From: Balneolaceae bacterium
GTDB lineage: Bacteria; Bacteroidota; Rhodothermia; Balneolales; Balneolaceae
Length of the DNA stretch: 53,942 nt
Assembly: GCA_007694095.1 (NCBI GenBank)
Contig: RECI01000199.1
Location: 1-53,942 of the forward strand
Reading direction: 5' to 3'
Shown here: one piece after another, positions 44,349-53,701 of the stretch
Layout: every line of letters starts with the position of its first letter
Numbering within the stretch: the first letter of the stretch is position 1
The notes under the pieces: generated by a model
Seen by the model: only the letters and a program-made list of their open reading frames with translations
Told to the model about the DNA's origin: nothing
Database searches by the model: none
Program-made: the position numbers and the translations under genes

Positions 44349-44825
44349 TTATATATCATCTCTCACAAGATGGAGAAAACTGCCTAAAAATGCAGTAAAT
44401 ATTGTTCCGGCTATAAGAAAACTCCAAACCATATAACCTGAAGAATAGAGTTCTGAAAAGTGACTTACTCCAAAAAAAATCAAATTATGTATAAATGAAG
44501 AAGCCAAGATTACCAAAAATACCTGCCAAAAGATGAATTTACTATGTGATATCCTGTTAAGGTAACTGTACAAAATGAACACCAACAAGGTTTTCGAAAA
44601 CATATTGAGCCCCCACAAATCAACCATCGCATCCTGGAGCAGGCCTAAAAACGCAGCATAAATAAGGCATTCCCGTCTTGACCTTCTGAGGCACAACCAC
44701 AGCAAAAACAAAAGGACAAGATCGGCCTCGCCACCGAAGATTCTGAGATGACGAAGTAATACCACTTGTATGGCAACTATTCCTATCCCGTATAAAAAGG
44801 TGCGTATATTTTCAGACCGGATCAA
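44349..44825 (-). CDS. mreD: Rod-shape-determining protein MreD
   Basis: Small integral membrane subunit of the elongasome, 158 aa with about five to six hydrophobic helices and few polar loops (R-R-S-R-R-E-C between helices 2 and 3). MreD sequences diverge strongly, so identity rests on size, topology and position. Its ATG overlaps the mreC stop by 4 bases and mrdA-rodA follow. A 113-bp AT-rich gap precedes mrdA. Confidence 0.9.
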   Translation of the reverse strand: MIRSENIRTFLYGIGIVAIQVVLLRHLRIFGGEADLVLLFLLWLCLRRSRRECLIYAAFLGLLQDAMVDLWGLNMFSKTLLVFILYSYLNRISHSKFIFWQVFLVILASSFIHNLIFFGVSHFSELYSSGYMVWSFLIAGTIFTAFLGSFLHLVRDDI

Positions 44826-45649
44826 AATAGCTCGTTTTGTTCATTAACCAGGTTTGTGATGGCCGTATCCGGTTCAAATTCCATGATAAACGCTTCCGCG
44901 AGAGAATTTAAATCTACGTATGCATTCAGATAGATGGTCAGTGTTTGAGTACCAATCCCCTGTTCAATCCGTGTAACTTCCCCGATCGGGATTCCTTCCG
45001 GAAATTGATTGCTTGCACCGGATGTTTGAATCACATGCCCGGGTTCTACCGTAACAGTTTCCGGTACATACTGCATAAGTAGTTCATGAGGAGATGATGC
45101 AGGCCATGAAATAATTCCATAAGCCCGGTTTTCCTGAATTTGTGCACTTACCCTGAACATGGAATTTGAATATGGCAATACCTGTGAAAATTTTCGGGTT
45201 GTGATAATAACCTGGCCTACGAGTCCATCTGAATTAATCACTGGCATTCCAACTTTAACTCCGTGATCGCTTCCTGCGTTAACTGTAATTGAACTGTTCA
45301 TGGTTGTAAGATCCTTGGCTACAACCCTTACCGGTATCAATGGTACAGCACTTTCCTCACGTAAATCGAGTAAACTACGCAACACACGGTTCTGCTGTTC
45401 GGCTGATCGAAGTCGGCTAAGTTCATCCTGCAAAAGAATGTTTTGACGGTGGAGGTAATTGTTGGTAGAAACAGCCTGGCGGTAAATCCTGATATTGGAT
45501 AGTGGTTGCTCAAGATAACTCAGAATGGTAACAGACGCTTTTCTGATATTCTGAAGCCCGCCATCATGCCTGTTAACCATCAGTCCGATGGCAAATACGA
45601 GTATAAACGCAGTTAAGATGTAATCTTGAACATCAGCGAATCGTTGCAT
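44822..45649 (-). CDS. mreC: Rod-shape-determining protein MreC
   Basis: Bitopic periplasmic scaffold of the elongasome that activates PBP2/RodA. 275 aa: one N-terminal membrane helix (about 10-25), a coiled coil (about 55-95: H-R-Q-N-I-L-L-Q-D-E-L-S-R-L-R), and a double beta-barrel domain with the M-N-S-S-I-T-V-N-A-G-S-D-H-G-V block and G-L-V-G-Q-V typical of MreC. It lies 18 bases after mreB. Confidence 0.95.
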   Translation of the reverse strand: MQRFADVQDYILTAFILVFAIGLMVNRHDGGLQNIRKASVTILSYLEQPLSNIRIYRQAVSTNNYLHRQNILLQDELSRLRSAEQQNRVLRSLLDLREESAVPLIPVRVVAKDLTTMNSSITVNAGSDHGVKVGMPVINSDGLVGQVIITTRKFSQVLPYSNSMFRVSAQIQENRAYGIISWPASSPHELLMQYVPETVTVEPGHVIQTSGASNQFPEGIPIGEVTRIEQGIGTQTLTIYLNAYVDLNSLAEAFIMEFEPDTAITNLVNEQNELF

Positions 45650-45667
45650 TCACAGTTAAACAGGTTT

Positions 45668-46732
45668 TCAGGAAATTACGGTTTTGTAGTAATTCAAATC
45701 TTCAAGAATTTCACCGGTTCCACGGACCACGGCAGTTAACGGATCTTCTGCAATGTGAACAGGCAGATCTGTTGTTTCCATTATCAGCTTATCGAGGTTC
45801 TTTAATAACGCACCACCACCCGTTAACATGATGCCCCGATCGAGAATATCAGCAGAAAGTTCGGGTGGGGTTTGCTCAAGTGATTTCGTGATGGCTTCAA
45901 CTATCGTGTTTACCGATTCTGAAATAGCTTCACGGACATCTTTTGAAGTTACCTGCCGGGTTCTCGGGACACCGTTTACCAGGTCACGCCCTTTGGTAAT
46001 CATTTCAAGTTCTACATCAAGTGGTGCAGCAGATCCGATTTCGCATTTAATTTTTTCCGATGTTCGTTCGCCAATCAGGAGGTTATGATTACGCCTGAAA
46101 TAGTTTACAATATCTTCGTTGAGTTCGTCACCGCCTAATCTCACGGATTGTGCATGTACAATTCCTGAAAGTGCAATTACTGCAATCTCGGTTGTACCAC
46201 CTCCTATATCCACTATCATATTGCCAACAGGCTCGTGTACATTCAGCCCGATTCCGATTGCAGCCGCCATTGGTTCATCGACAAGATAAACTTCTTTTGC
46301 ACCTGCATGCTCGGCACTGTCACGAACAGCCCTTCTTTCGACCTCAGTGATGCCGCTTGGCACACAAACCACCATCTGGCGGGTTGTGGAATACCATTTG
46401 ACCTTTACTTTTTTTATCATATCGCGGATCATCAGTTCAGCAACCTCAAAATCGGCAATTACTCCATCACGAAGCGGACGAACAGTCCTGATATTGCCGT
46501 GCGTTTTCTCATGCATCAGCCGGGCTTCATGTCCGGTTGCTACCGGTTCGTTCCGGTTATTTAGGGCTACAATCGAAGGTTCGTTCAAAACAATTCCCTG
46601 GCCCCGGGCGTAAACAAGAGTATTGGCAGTTCCAAGATCAATTGCAATATCGGTATACAGAAAATCGAATAGTCCGCTTTTCTTTTGGTTTTTTTTATTT
46701 CTTTTAGTTGTTTTTGTATAGATATCGGACAT
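45668..46732 (-). CDS. mreB: Rod-shape-determining actin homologue MreB
   Basis: Cytoskeletal ATPase directing side-wall synthesis. 354 aa with the actin-fold signatures: phosphate-1 loop I-D-L-G-T-A-N-T (31-38), connect and phosphate-2 motif V-D-I-G-G-G-T-T-E, and adenosine motif L-T-G-G-G-A-L-L. It has an N-terminal extension of about 20 residues rich in Lys and Arg before the conserved core (G-L-F-D-F-L-Y), longer than in E. coli and possibly a membrane-touching segment. First gene of the mreB-mreC-mreD-mrdA-rodA run. Confidence 0.97.
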   Translation of the reverse strand: MSDIYTKTTKRNKKNQKKSGLFDFLYTDIAIDLGTANTLVYARGQGIVLNEPSIVALNNRNEPVATGHEARLMHEKTHGNIRTVRPLRDGVIADFEVAELMIRDMIKKVKVKWYSTTRQMVVCVPSGITEVERRAVRDSAEHAGAKEVYLVDEPMAAAIGIGLNVHEPVGNMIVDIGGGTTEIAVIALSGIVHAQSVRLGGDELNEDIVNYFRRNHNLLIGERTSEKIKCEIGSAAPLDVELEMITKGRDLVNGVPRTRQVTSKDVREAISESVNTIVEAITKSLEQTPPELSADILDRGIMLTGGGALLKNLDKLIMETTDLPVHIAEDPLTAVVRGTGEILEDLNYYKTVIS

Positions 46733-46768
46733 TAGTTGAATTTCTTATCAAATTTTTGCAAACAGAAC

Positions 46769-46776
46769 CAAAAATA
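46769..46776 (-). promoter_or_regulatory. Candidate -7 promoter box of the mre operon
   Basis: The minus strand reads TATTTTTG, matching TAnnTTTG, 37 bases before the mreB start. A partial -33 element (TTCG for TTTG) lies 20 bases further upstream. Consensus match only. Confidence 0.35.
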
Positions 46777-46828
46777 CACTATTGCCTGTCTATTTGCGAA
46801 CATTTTTGTTTAGTTGAGTGCTAAATTT

Positions 46829-48403
46829 TCAGTGTTTAAAATGGCGTATATTTGTGAATACCATAGTCATATTGTGATCATTTGCAGCTTCAATGATCTC
46901 TTGATCCCTGACACTGCCTCCGGGCTGTATGATCGCGGATGCACCGGATTGTGCAGCAGCTATCACTCCATCGGGAAACGGGAAAAATGCATCGGAGGCA
47001 ATAACACTCCCCTTCAGGGATAATCCTGCATTCATTGCTTTACGTGCTGCAATCACCGAGCTTTCAACCCTGCTGGTTTGTCCTGTTCCGATACCGCATG
47101 TTGAACGATTTTTTGCGTATACAATGGCATTAGATTTTACGTGCTTCACAACTTTCCATGCAAACATCAGATCAGCAATTTCACTTTCATCGGGTTTACG
47201 TTTTGTTACAATTTTGAGGTCTTGAGGGATAATCATAGCATGATCGGCCTGCTGATATAGCGTTCCTCCAAATATTGTGCGAATCCTGAATTCTGATTTT
47301 TCCGATGGAAATCTGTTAATTGCAACAAGACGCCTGTTTTTTTTCTGTTTCAGAAAATCAATCACGCCATCGTCGTATGCAGGTGCAAGAATGATTTCGG
47401 TAAAAATTGAATCGATGGATTCAGCTGTTTGTAAATCGAGCGGCTTGTTAACTATCACAATTCCACCAAATGGTGATACTTTATCGGTGGCAAAAGCTCT
47501 CTTGTATGCATCATTTAAATTTTGATCTGCAGCAACACCGCAAGGAACTGTATGTTTGATGATTGCAACAGTTGGTTCATCGTCTTTAAAATCCGCCATT
47601 AATTCAAGGGCGCTGTCAATATCAAGATAGTTGTTGTAACTCAGTTCTTTTCCATGAAAACAATCAATAAAATCTGACTGATTTCCGTAAACCGAAGCTC
47701 GCTGATGAGGATTTTCACCATAACGAAGTTCACCTGATTTAGAAATCGACAAGGTAAGTTGATCCGGAAGTTCTATTCCTTCGTAATCGTTGAAATAGCG
47801 TGCGATATGTGAATCATAGTCAGCGGTATGCCCGAATGCCTGCCGGGCAAGAGAACGCCGGGTTTTAAAAGAAATAGATTGTTGCTGCTCAAATTCACTG
47901 ATAAACGTTTCGTATTGGCCGGGGGATGTAAGGATACAAACATGAGCGAAGTTTTTAGCCGCTGCACGCACCATTGCAGGTCCGCCGATATCGATATTTT
48001 CTATGGCCTCTACCGGGGTGACATTCTTTTTTTCAACGGTTTTTTTAAACGGGTATAGATTAACAACAACGAGCTCTATTGGATTTATATTAAGCGAACG
48101 AAGCTCATTCATATCAGTTTCAAGGCTGGTTCTGGCCAATATACCCCCGTGAATTTTTGGGTGTAATGTTTTTACCCTTCCACCCAGGCTTTCGGGAAAT
48201 CCTGTAAGTTCGTTCACATCTGTTACGGGAATTCCTTCTTTTCTAAGTTTGTCAGCCGTACCGCCGGTACTGATAATTTCAACACCGTGCAGATGAAGTG
48301 TTTTAGCCAGTTCTGAAATTCCGGACTTGTCAGACACCGATAGGAGCGCTCTCTTAATTGTCAGAGGGTTTTCAGGAAATGAAGAAAGTGGTTGTAATGG
48401 CAC
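46829..48403 (-). CDS. purH: Bifunctional AICAR formyltransferase / IMP cyclohydrolase
   Basis: Last two steps of de novo IMP synthesis. 524 aa: an MGS-like cyclohydrolase domain (about 15-155, L-L-S-V-S-D-K-S-G, I-S-T-G-G-T-A, G-G-R-V-K-T-L-H-P-K-I-H-G-G) and the AICAR transformylase domain with the catalytic Lys-His pair in I-I-K-H-T-V-P-C-G and the C-terminal S-D-A-F-F-P-F-P-D. It ends in R-H-F-K-H, as usual for PurH. It starts 4 bases after the purN stop. The mre operon lies downstream on the same strand after a 96-bp gap. Confidence 0.98.
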   Translation of the reverse strand: MPLQPLSSFPENPLTIKRALLSVSDKSGISELAKTLHLHGVEIISTGGTADKLRKEGIPVTDVNELTGFPESLGGRVKTLHPKIHGGILARTSLETDMNELRSLNINPIELVVVNLYPFKKTVEKKNVTPVEAIENIDIGGPAMVRAAAKNFAHVCILTSPGQYETFISEFEQQQSISFKTRRSLARQAFGHTADYDSHIARYFNDYEGIELPDQLTLSISKSGELRYGENPHQRASVYGNQSDFIDCFHGKELSYNNYLDIDSALELMADFKDDEPTVAIIKHTVPCGVAADQNLNDAYKRAFATDKVSPFGGIVIVNKPLDLQTAESIDSIFTEIILAPAYDDGVIDFLKQKKNRRLVAINRFPSEKSEFRIRTIFGGTLYQQADHAMIIPQDLKIVTKRKPDESEIADLMFAWKVVKHVKSNAIVYAKNRSTCGIGTGQTSRVESSVIAARKAMNAGLSLKGSVIASDAFFPFPDGVIAAAQSGASAIIQPGGSVRDQEIIEAANDHNMTMVFTNIRHFKH

Positions 48404-48407
48404 AGGT

Positions 48408-48986
48408 TCAATTTGTTTGGGTGAATAGTTTTTTTATAACTGAGGGGAGCAGTTCATGTTCCGCCTTTAATACACGTTTTGCTAAACTTTCGGGTGAATC
48501 CGTAGAATAAACAGGAACCTCTTTTTGTTCGAGGATCTGTCCCCGGTCATATTCATTATTTACGTAATGAACCGTACAACCGGATGTTTTCTCTCCGGAA
48601 TTTATAACCGCTTCATGAACCCGGAGTCCGTAAAATCCTTTGCCTCCGAATTTTGGAAGTAAAGCGGGATGAATATTAATGATCTTGTTCGGGAAATCAT
48701 TTACAATTTCGGCAGGGATTTTTTTTAAAAAACCCGCCAAAACAATTAGATCAGGTTGCCATTTTTTTAACTGATCAGCCAATTTTCTTTTGAAAAGCTG
48801 TTCATCAGTTTCGTTAATCACGTTGACAGGGATGCGGTTTTTTATTGCGCGTTCAATCGCACCTATCCCATCACGATTTGTGATTAAACCTGCAATTTCA
48901 ACATTCAATTTTTTTTGCCTGACAGCATCGATAATAGCCTGAAAATTGCTTCCGGAACCGGAAGCAAAAACAACAAGTTTTTTCAC
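48408..48986 (-). CDS. purN: Phosphoribosylglycinamide formyltransferase (folate-dependent)
   Basis: Third step of purine synthesis, formylating GAR with 10-formyl-THF. 192 aa with the phosphate loop S-G-S-G-S-N-F-Q-A-I and the catalytic trio Asn104 and His106 (I-N-I-H-P-A-L-L-P) and Asp147 (E-Y-D-R-G). The G-x-H-V-E-A of many homologues appears as G-L-R-V-H-E-A. Paired with purH 4 bases downstream, so both act in one pathway and one transcript. Confidence 0.97.
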   Translation of the reverse strand: MKKLVVFASGSGSNFQAIIDAVRQKKLNVEIAGLITNRDGIGAIERAIKNRIPVNVINETDEQLFKRKLADQLKKWQPDLIVLAGFLKKIPAEIVNDFPNKIINIHPALLPKFGGKGFYGLRVHEAVINSGEKTSGCTVHYVNNEYDRGQILEQKEVPVYSTDSPESLAKRVLKAEHELLPSVIKKLFTQTN

Positions 48987-49017
48987 CCTTTAATTTGCTT
49001 GCGAAATTTAGCTCGCA

Positions 49018-49025
49018 CAAAGATA
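49018..49025 (-). promoter_or_regulatory. Candidate -7 promoter box of purN-purH
   Basis: The minus strand reads TATCTTTG, an exact TAnnTTTG match, 32 bases before the purN start. A near-match TTTC to the -33 TTTG lies 22 bases upstream. The best of the three such boxes seen. Confidence 0.4.
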
Positions 49026-49088
49026 ATGAAAAGCAGTGGTTTTTTTTGAAAGTTTTCGTCTCTTTGCCGGATTATTTTTGAGCAGCAA

Positions 49089-50171
49089 TTACATCTTTGC
49101 AGATTCACGCCCGCCTTTTAAAACGTGGTAGTGATTGAAACTCCAGGAAATCTGGTTAATTGTAATTTTGATAACCGTAGCAATCGGGATGGCAACCAGC
49201 ATGCCTAATATTCCTGCTGTCTGCGCACCAATCATAATGATGAACAAAATGGCTACCGGGTGAATGTCTGCCGATCTCGAAAAGATGAGTGGTTGAAAAA
49301 CCACATTATCAAGAATTTGGACTAACATTACGGCAAGAATACAGGGAATAACCAGTGAAAAGTCACCTGTTTCGATAATCGCAATTACAATGGAGAGAAG
49401 ATACCCGATAATTGGCCCGAAGTACGGGATAGAATTTGCCACTCCAATGGCAAGACCCACGGCACCCGCATTGTTGAGACCAGCTACAGAAAGTGCCAGC
49501 CAGGATACAATACCCACCAATGTACATTGTACCAGTACGCTTCTGAAATAATGGCCAAGACGTGTTTCGATTTTATCGACAAGGCTCAGGGTTGTTTCAA
49601 AGTATTTATTTGGGACAAGTTGCAGAATGTCGCGGCGAATTTTATGACCATCTTTCAGGAAAAAGAATGTGGCAAAAGGAATAACAAGAAAAGCGGCAAA
49701 CAGATTTGTGAAAATTCCGATCATATTGCCAATGATGTCGGAAACCCTGCCGAAATCAAAAATATTATCCACAAAAATTGCGACATTATCCCTAAAATAT
49801 CCCTGGGGTATAAAATCAAAATTTGCCCGAAGTTGAATTTCAATCTGGTTAGCAATCATGATCAGATTTTCGGCATGAAGCTGCCGTGTGAGAAAGGCCA
49901 TTCGATTTGCAACAATGGGTATGATACTCGTTGAAACCCAGATCACCACGAGAAGTACTGTAGCCAGTACTATGGAGATAGCCAGTGTTCGGTCAATTCC
50001 GGCAGCCTGCATACGGTTTACAATGGGATCAAGCAGGTAACTGAAAATCAGTGCAATTAAAGCATAGATGGCTAGATTACTGTAATAGTAAATAATAAGG
50101 ACAACCAATACCAGCCCGGCAATAAAGAGGGCGGATTTAACAATTTTTTCTAATGTTAAATTTTTAAACAT
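49089..50171 (-). CDS. AI-2E-family (UPF0118) membrane transporter
   Basis: 360-aa polytopic inner-membrane protein with about seven to eight helices and a soluble helical insert (about 90-150) between helices, the layout of the YdiK/TqsA/PerM family. Signatures include F-F-F-L-K-D-G and S-I-P-Y-F-G-P-I-I-G. Family members export autoinducer-2 or act as Na+(Li+)/H+ antiporters, so the substrate is not fixed by sequence. Its ATG overlaps the recX stop by 8 bases, so it is translated with recX although the link to DNA repair is obscure. Confidence 0.9.
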   Translation of the reverse strand: MFKNLTLEKIVKSALFIAGLVLVVLIIYYYSNLAIYALIALIFSYLLDPIVNRMQAAGIDRTLAISIVLATVLLVVIWVSTSIIPIVANRMAFLTRQLHAENLIMIANQIEIQLRANFDFIPQGYFRDNVAIFVDNIFDFGRVSDIIGNMIGIFTNLFAAFLVIPFATFFFLKDGHKIRRDILQLVPNKYFETTLSLVDKIETRLGHYFRSVLVQCTLVGIVSWLALSVAGLNNAGAVGLAIGVANSIPYFGPIIGYLLSIVIAIIETGDFSLVIPCILAVMLVQILDNVVFQPLIFSRSADIHPVAILFIIMIGAQTAGILGMLVAIPIATVIKITINQISWSFNHYHVLKGGRESAKM

Positions 50172-50841
50172 CTAATTGAGCCGTGATGACAGTCAAAGAT
50201 TTTACTATTGCTGTACCGGAGAACCCGCGTCCGGCCAGATAATTGTATATTTTTTGTTTCCGTTTAATTGGGTCTTGCTCCCTGAGAAAATGTTTCTTCC
50301 TCTTTAACGCCAAATCTACACAAATCTGTACTTGTGGCAAATTTTCTTCGATTTTTTTTATCGATTCTTGAACAATTTCCCTCTTCAGGCCTTTTTGATA
50401 AAGTGCAGCCTTAATTTTTTCAGGCCCCCATTGGTGTATATTGGCTTTTTCTGTGCTGTAATTAAAAGCAAATACTGTGTCGTTGAGATAGTTTTTTATA
50501 AACAGTTCGTCAATCACTTTGTCAATAATTGATTCGTCAAAACCTTTTTTTCTTAGTTTATTCCGGATTTCGAATGAAGTGTGATCCCTTCGTTCAAGGT
50601 ATCTCAGGCCGCTTGATTTTGCCGCTTCATATTCTTCTGCCAACAAGATTTGTTTGAACAAAAAAGGCGTCAGTTCAACGCCTTTTTCAAGTGAAAAATC
50701 AAATCTTGTTTTAATGCTTATTCCAAAAAGGAACTCTTTATTACTGAAAAGTGAAACCCGGCTGCCGTTATTCTTTTGAACCTGTATTTCCGTTATTTCC
50801 AGGGGAAGTTTTTCCAGAATGTGGTTTGAATCTTGTTTCAC
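50164..50841 (-). CDS. recX: Regulatory protein RecX
   Basis: Binds RecA filaments and limits recombinase activity. 225 aa with three-helix repeats: A-L-R-Y-L-type segment G-L-R-Y-L-E-R-R-D-H-T-S-F-E-I-R near 85-100, W-G-P-E-K-I-K-A-A-L-Y-Q-K-G-L, and K-I-Y-N-Y-L-A-G-R-G-F-S near the C-terminus. An N-terminal extension of about 80 residues forms a beta-rich part, longer than in E. coli RecX. It begins 19 bases after the recA stop, the standard recA-recX arrangement. Confidence 0.93.
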   Translation of the reverse strand: MKQDSNHILEKLPLEITEIQVQKNNGSRVSLFSNKEFLFGISIKTRFDFSLEKGVELTPFLFKQILLAEEYEAAKSSGLRYLERRDHTSFEIRNKLRKKGFDESIIDKVIDELFIKNYLNDTVFAFNYSTEKANIHQWGPEKIKAALYQKGLKREIVQESIKKIEENLPQVQICVDLALKRKKHFLREQDPIKRKQKIYNYLAGRGFSGTAIVKSLTVITAQLDV

Positions 50842-50860
50842 GCATTCGGGCCGTTAACTG

Positions 50861-51919
50861 TTATTCATCAGCTTCTACAAGCTCTGCATTCCCTGCTACT
50901 TTTGCAGCGGGCGTCGCAGGTTCTTTGGGCATTAATTTTTCTCTTACTATGGCTTCAATTCTATCGCATAATTCATTGTCTTCTTCGAGAAACTGAATGG
51001 CCGCATCAGTACCCTGGCCGATAGGTTCACCATCATAGCGGTACCAGCTGCCTCTTTTTTCGATGATATCGTACTCAACAGACAGGTCAAGAATTTCTGA
51101 AATCCGTGATATTCCCTGGCCATAAAGGATGTTGAACTCCACCACTTTAAACGGAGGTGCCACTTTATTTTTGGCGATCTTCACTTTTGTCCGGTTGCCT
51201 AAAACTTCTTCACCTTTTTTGATTGCACCGATCCGGCGGATGTCGATCCTGACGGATGAGTAAAATTTGAGAGCCCGCCCGCCGGTTGTTGTTTCAGGAT
51301 TCCCAAACATAACCCCGATTTTTTCACGAACCTGGTTAATGAAAACACAGGCCGTACGGGTTTTGCTTACCACACCGGTAATTTTTCTGAGCGCCTGCGA
51401 CATCAGGCGCGCCTGGAGGCCCATATGCGAATCACCCATTTCTCCCTCAAGCTCGGCACGCGGCACCAGTGCGGCAACAGAGTCCACAACAATAACATCA
51501 AGTGCCCCGGAACGGATAAGGGTTTCAGTTATTTCCAGGGCCTGTTCACCACTGTCGGGCTGAGAAACCAAAAGCTCATCTGTATTGATTCCCAGTGCCC
51601 GCGCATATTTTGGGTCGAAGGCGTGCTCGGCATCAATAAATGCGGCATAACCACCTGCTTTTTGGGCTTCGGCAATTACCTGCAGTGCCAGGGTGGTTTT
51701 ACCACTGGCTTCCGGCCCATAGATTTCTGTGATTCGTCCGCGCGGGATACCATTTACGCCAAGGGCATAATCCACCATGATAGAGCCTGTGGAAATTACG
51801 GCAACTTCAGTTGCAGCATGATCGCCAAGACGCATTACCGTGCCTTTTCCATGTTGTTTTTCTATCTGTCCGATCGCAATGTCTATTGCTTTTTTTCTTT
51901 CGTCTTTAGAAGCTGCCAT
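50861..51919 (-). CDS. recA: Recombinase RecA
   Basis: DNA strand-exchange ATPase and SOS co-protease. 352 aa with Walker A G-P-E-A-S-G-K-T (68-75), Walker B V-I-V-V-D-S-V, loop L1 around [10 protein letters not shown] and L2 with [22 protein letters not shown]. The C-terminus is acidic with an Ala/Pro-rich stretch. An operator-like dyad lies 54-69 bases upstream. Downstream recX and an AI-2E-type permease gene complete the run. Confidence 0.98.
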   Translation of the reverse strand: MAASKDERKKAIDIAIGQIEKQHGKGTVMRLGDHAATEVAVISTGSIMVDYALGVNGIPRGRITEIYGPEASGKTTLALQVIAEAQKAGGYAAFIDAEHAFDPKYARALGINTDELLVSQPDSGEQALEITETLIRSGALDVIVVDSVAALVPRAELEGEMGDSHMGLQARLMSQALRKITGVVSKTRTACVFINQVREKIGVMFGNPETTTGGRALKFYSSVRIDIRRIGAIKKGEEVLGNRTKVKIAKNKVAPPFKVVEFNILYGQGISRISEILDLSVEYDIIEKRGSWYRYDGEPIGQGTDAAIQFLEEDNELCDRIEAIVREKLMPKEPATPAAKVAGNAELVEADE

Positions 51920-52260
51920 AATAGTTTGAAAAGTTTGTTTCTGTTTATCTACCGGAAATTAGTGAATGATTGTGACAACATTGTGTCATACATCAAATCT
52001 GGAATAAAAATTATTTGAATAAGCCACACCGGATGATAGATTTTACTTCAAATATTACCGGCTGACAATCTTAATCCGAATATATGTATAAGATATGTAT
52101 GAACCAAATCTCACTCAATCCAATTATTGAAAAAGCGTGGGTTTCAAGACAATTTTTCAATTTATCGAAAACCGGTTTATACTGCTTACTTATATGAACC
52201 GAAAATGCCGGATTTCTTACAAACTTTTTATGTTGATTTTTTCAGTCGCGCACTCACGGT
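51920..52260. other. Gene-free region upstream of recA
   Basis: 341 bp with no credible gene. It holds the dyad at 51973-51988, two direct copies of ATATGTAT (52082-52089 and 52093-52100), and a 9-bp inverted repeat ATTGAAAAA / TTTTTCAAT (52126-52134 and 52153-52161) with an 18-base loop. No terminator for the kynureninase-like gene could be drawn. Confidence 0.6.
51973..51988. promoter_or_regulatory. Operator-like dyad TGACA-N6-TGTCA upstream of recA
   Basis: Perfect 5-bp arms with a 6-base spacer, 54-69 bases before the recA ATG. It does not match the E. coli CTGT-N8-ACAG or Bacillus GAAC-N4-GTTC SOS boxes. The position makes it a candidate site for the local LexA or another recA regulator. 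Confidence 0.35.
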
Positions 52261-53466
52261 TCAGACAGTATGACTGTTTGATGAGATAATCTTCAGATTT
52301 TTAAATAGTGCCTTTATCATTTTTTGGCATTGCAATGAGGTGGTATAAGGTGCCGGACCAATTCGGATGATTTCGTTTCTGGCATCGGTAAAGATATGTT
52401 CATCCAAAAGCATTGAACGAAGTTTTCGGGCATAAACAGTACGCAGAGCCATAAATCCGCCTGATTCCTCAGCCGGTCTCTGGTTCGCATGTTCAACAGC
52501 GGAATCAGTGAAGTTGGCATCATCAAACAGGTTTCTCAGGTAGGTTAGCTGAGATGAATACTGATGGCGCAGAATATCTGGCGTGAGACCCTGGCTGTTG
52601 AAAAACTGCGCAACGGCAGCTGACCGATATTGTGATATCGGATCGTATGTTCCGGTGGCAAATTTCTGGTCACCATCGTCAAAATACAATGTATTGTTAT
52701 TTTTTGGTTTATCAAGCTGTTGAAATGCAGAAAACCATCCGGTAATTACCGGTTTCAGTTCACAATTTGCCGGATACCTGAGAAAACAGTTGGCTTCGCC
52801 CCATTGGAGGTATTTATACCCCCCGATCAGGATATAAATGTGTTCCATATCTTCATTTTGCAGTGAGAGGGGAACAACGTTGGTTCCATGATAATCATCA
52901 ACTAAAAGAGGAATGCCTGCCTGTTTTGTTACCCGGGCTATTTCGGGCAATTTTGTATTGATTTCTGCTGTTTGATAATAAACCCGTGAAAGCATCACAG
53001 CGGAGGTTTTTTCATCCAGCTCTTTCTTGATTGCTTCTAAGAGAGCTGAATCATTTTGATGGGGCAGGAAAACAATATTGAGCCCGGCTTCCTGAAGGCT
53101 GCGGAGCTGGCGGGACATGGAGTGGAATTCGCCGGTTGTGGTGATAATTTTGGGTTTGTTCTTCAAATCGAGGGCCGAAAGCCAAGAAACCAAAAGAACG
53201 TGAGTGTTTTGTTCGCGGCAGTATTTTCCCGAAGGATCGTCATAGAAGTTTCGAAGGTATTCCCGCAAGATTTCAGTTTTCTCAAATGCGAATTCCCACT
53301 TTTTATCTACCTGCTCCGCAACCATTTTCGAATATTCGAGGATGCCTGCAAAAGCAGCATCGGGCCAGGCCTGGTGGGAATGGCCGGTGAACAGCAGGCG
53401 GTTGGTAACGTTGAAGTGTGAATAATGAGGGTGAAGCGAGAGAGCTAATTTGTCGAATTCCTGCAT
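52261..53466 (-). CDS. Kynureninase-like PLP enzyme (aminotransferase class V fold)
   Basis: 401-aa fold-type I PLP enzyme. The Schiff-base lysine is Lys218 in G-G-Y-K-Y-L-Q-W-G, resembling the Y-K-Y-L-N-A-G site of kynureninase. Asp190/Asp191 and His193 in V-D-D-Y-H-G-T fit the cofactor-binding loop. The N-terminus has T-G-H-S-H-Q-A-W-P, where kynureninases have a G-N-S-L-G-type motif, so the substrate may differ. No tryptophan-degradation genes (kynA, kynB) are nearby. It is monocistronic by appearance, with a 235-bp gap to the next gene. Confidence 0.7.
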   Translation of the reverse strand: MQEFDKLALSLHPHYSHFNVTNRLLFTGHSHQAWPDAAFAGILEYSKMVAEQVDKKWEFAFEKTEILREYLRNFYDDPSGKYCREQNTHVLLVSWLSALDLKNKPKIITTTGEFHSMSRQLRSLQEAGLNIVFLPHQNDSALLEAIKKELDEKTSAVMLSRVYYQTAEINTKLPEIARVTKQAGIPLLVDDYHGTNVVPLSLQNEDMEHIYILIGGYKYLQWGEANCFLRYPANCELKPVITGWFSAFQQLDKPKNNNTLYFDDGDQKFATGTYDPISQYRSAAVAQFFNSQGLTPDILRHQYSSQLTYLRNLFDDANFTDSAVEHANQRPAEESGGFMALRTVYARKLRSMLLDEHIFTDARNEIIRIGPAPYTTSLQCQKMIKALFKNLKIISSNSHTV

Positions 53467-53529
53467 GAAATGGATTGAATTTAAAAATCTGACATGTTAT
53501 CAAAATGTAATCAATAATGCCATGGAGAT

Positions 53530-53561
53530 ACGGAAAGTTCTGTGTTTATCCGTGTTTCCGT
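53530..53561. repeat. Short inverted repeat ACGGAAA ... TTTCCGT
   Basis: 7-bp arms (53530-53536, 53555-53561) around an 18-base loop in the gap before the DUF433 gene. The loop and right arm contain GTGTTTATCCGTGTTTCCGTGG, a phrase that looks like a dispersed intergenic repeat; this is impression only. Confidence 0.35.
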
Positions 53562-53701
53562 GGCAATAAATTTATTTTTTTTCACATGAACTTTATTGAT
53601 GCACAATTACGAATCTACATGCACCGGTTTCGGATTTTCTCCACGGCAATTTAATATTTAATGTGGGTTAAAACATTCAACCAATTATTTTATATTTAAC
53701 T

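Noticed and set aside
51973-51988. Calling the recA dyad a LexA box outright
   Set aside because: It matches no established LexA consensus, so it is reported only as a candidate.
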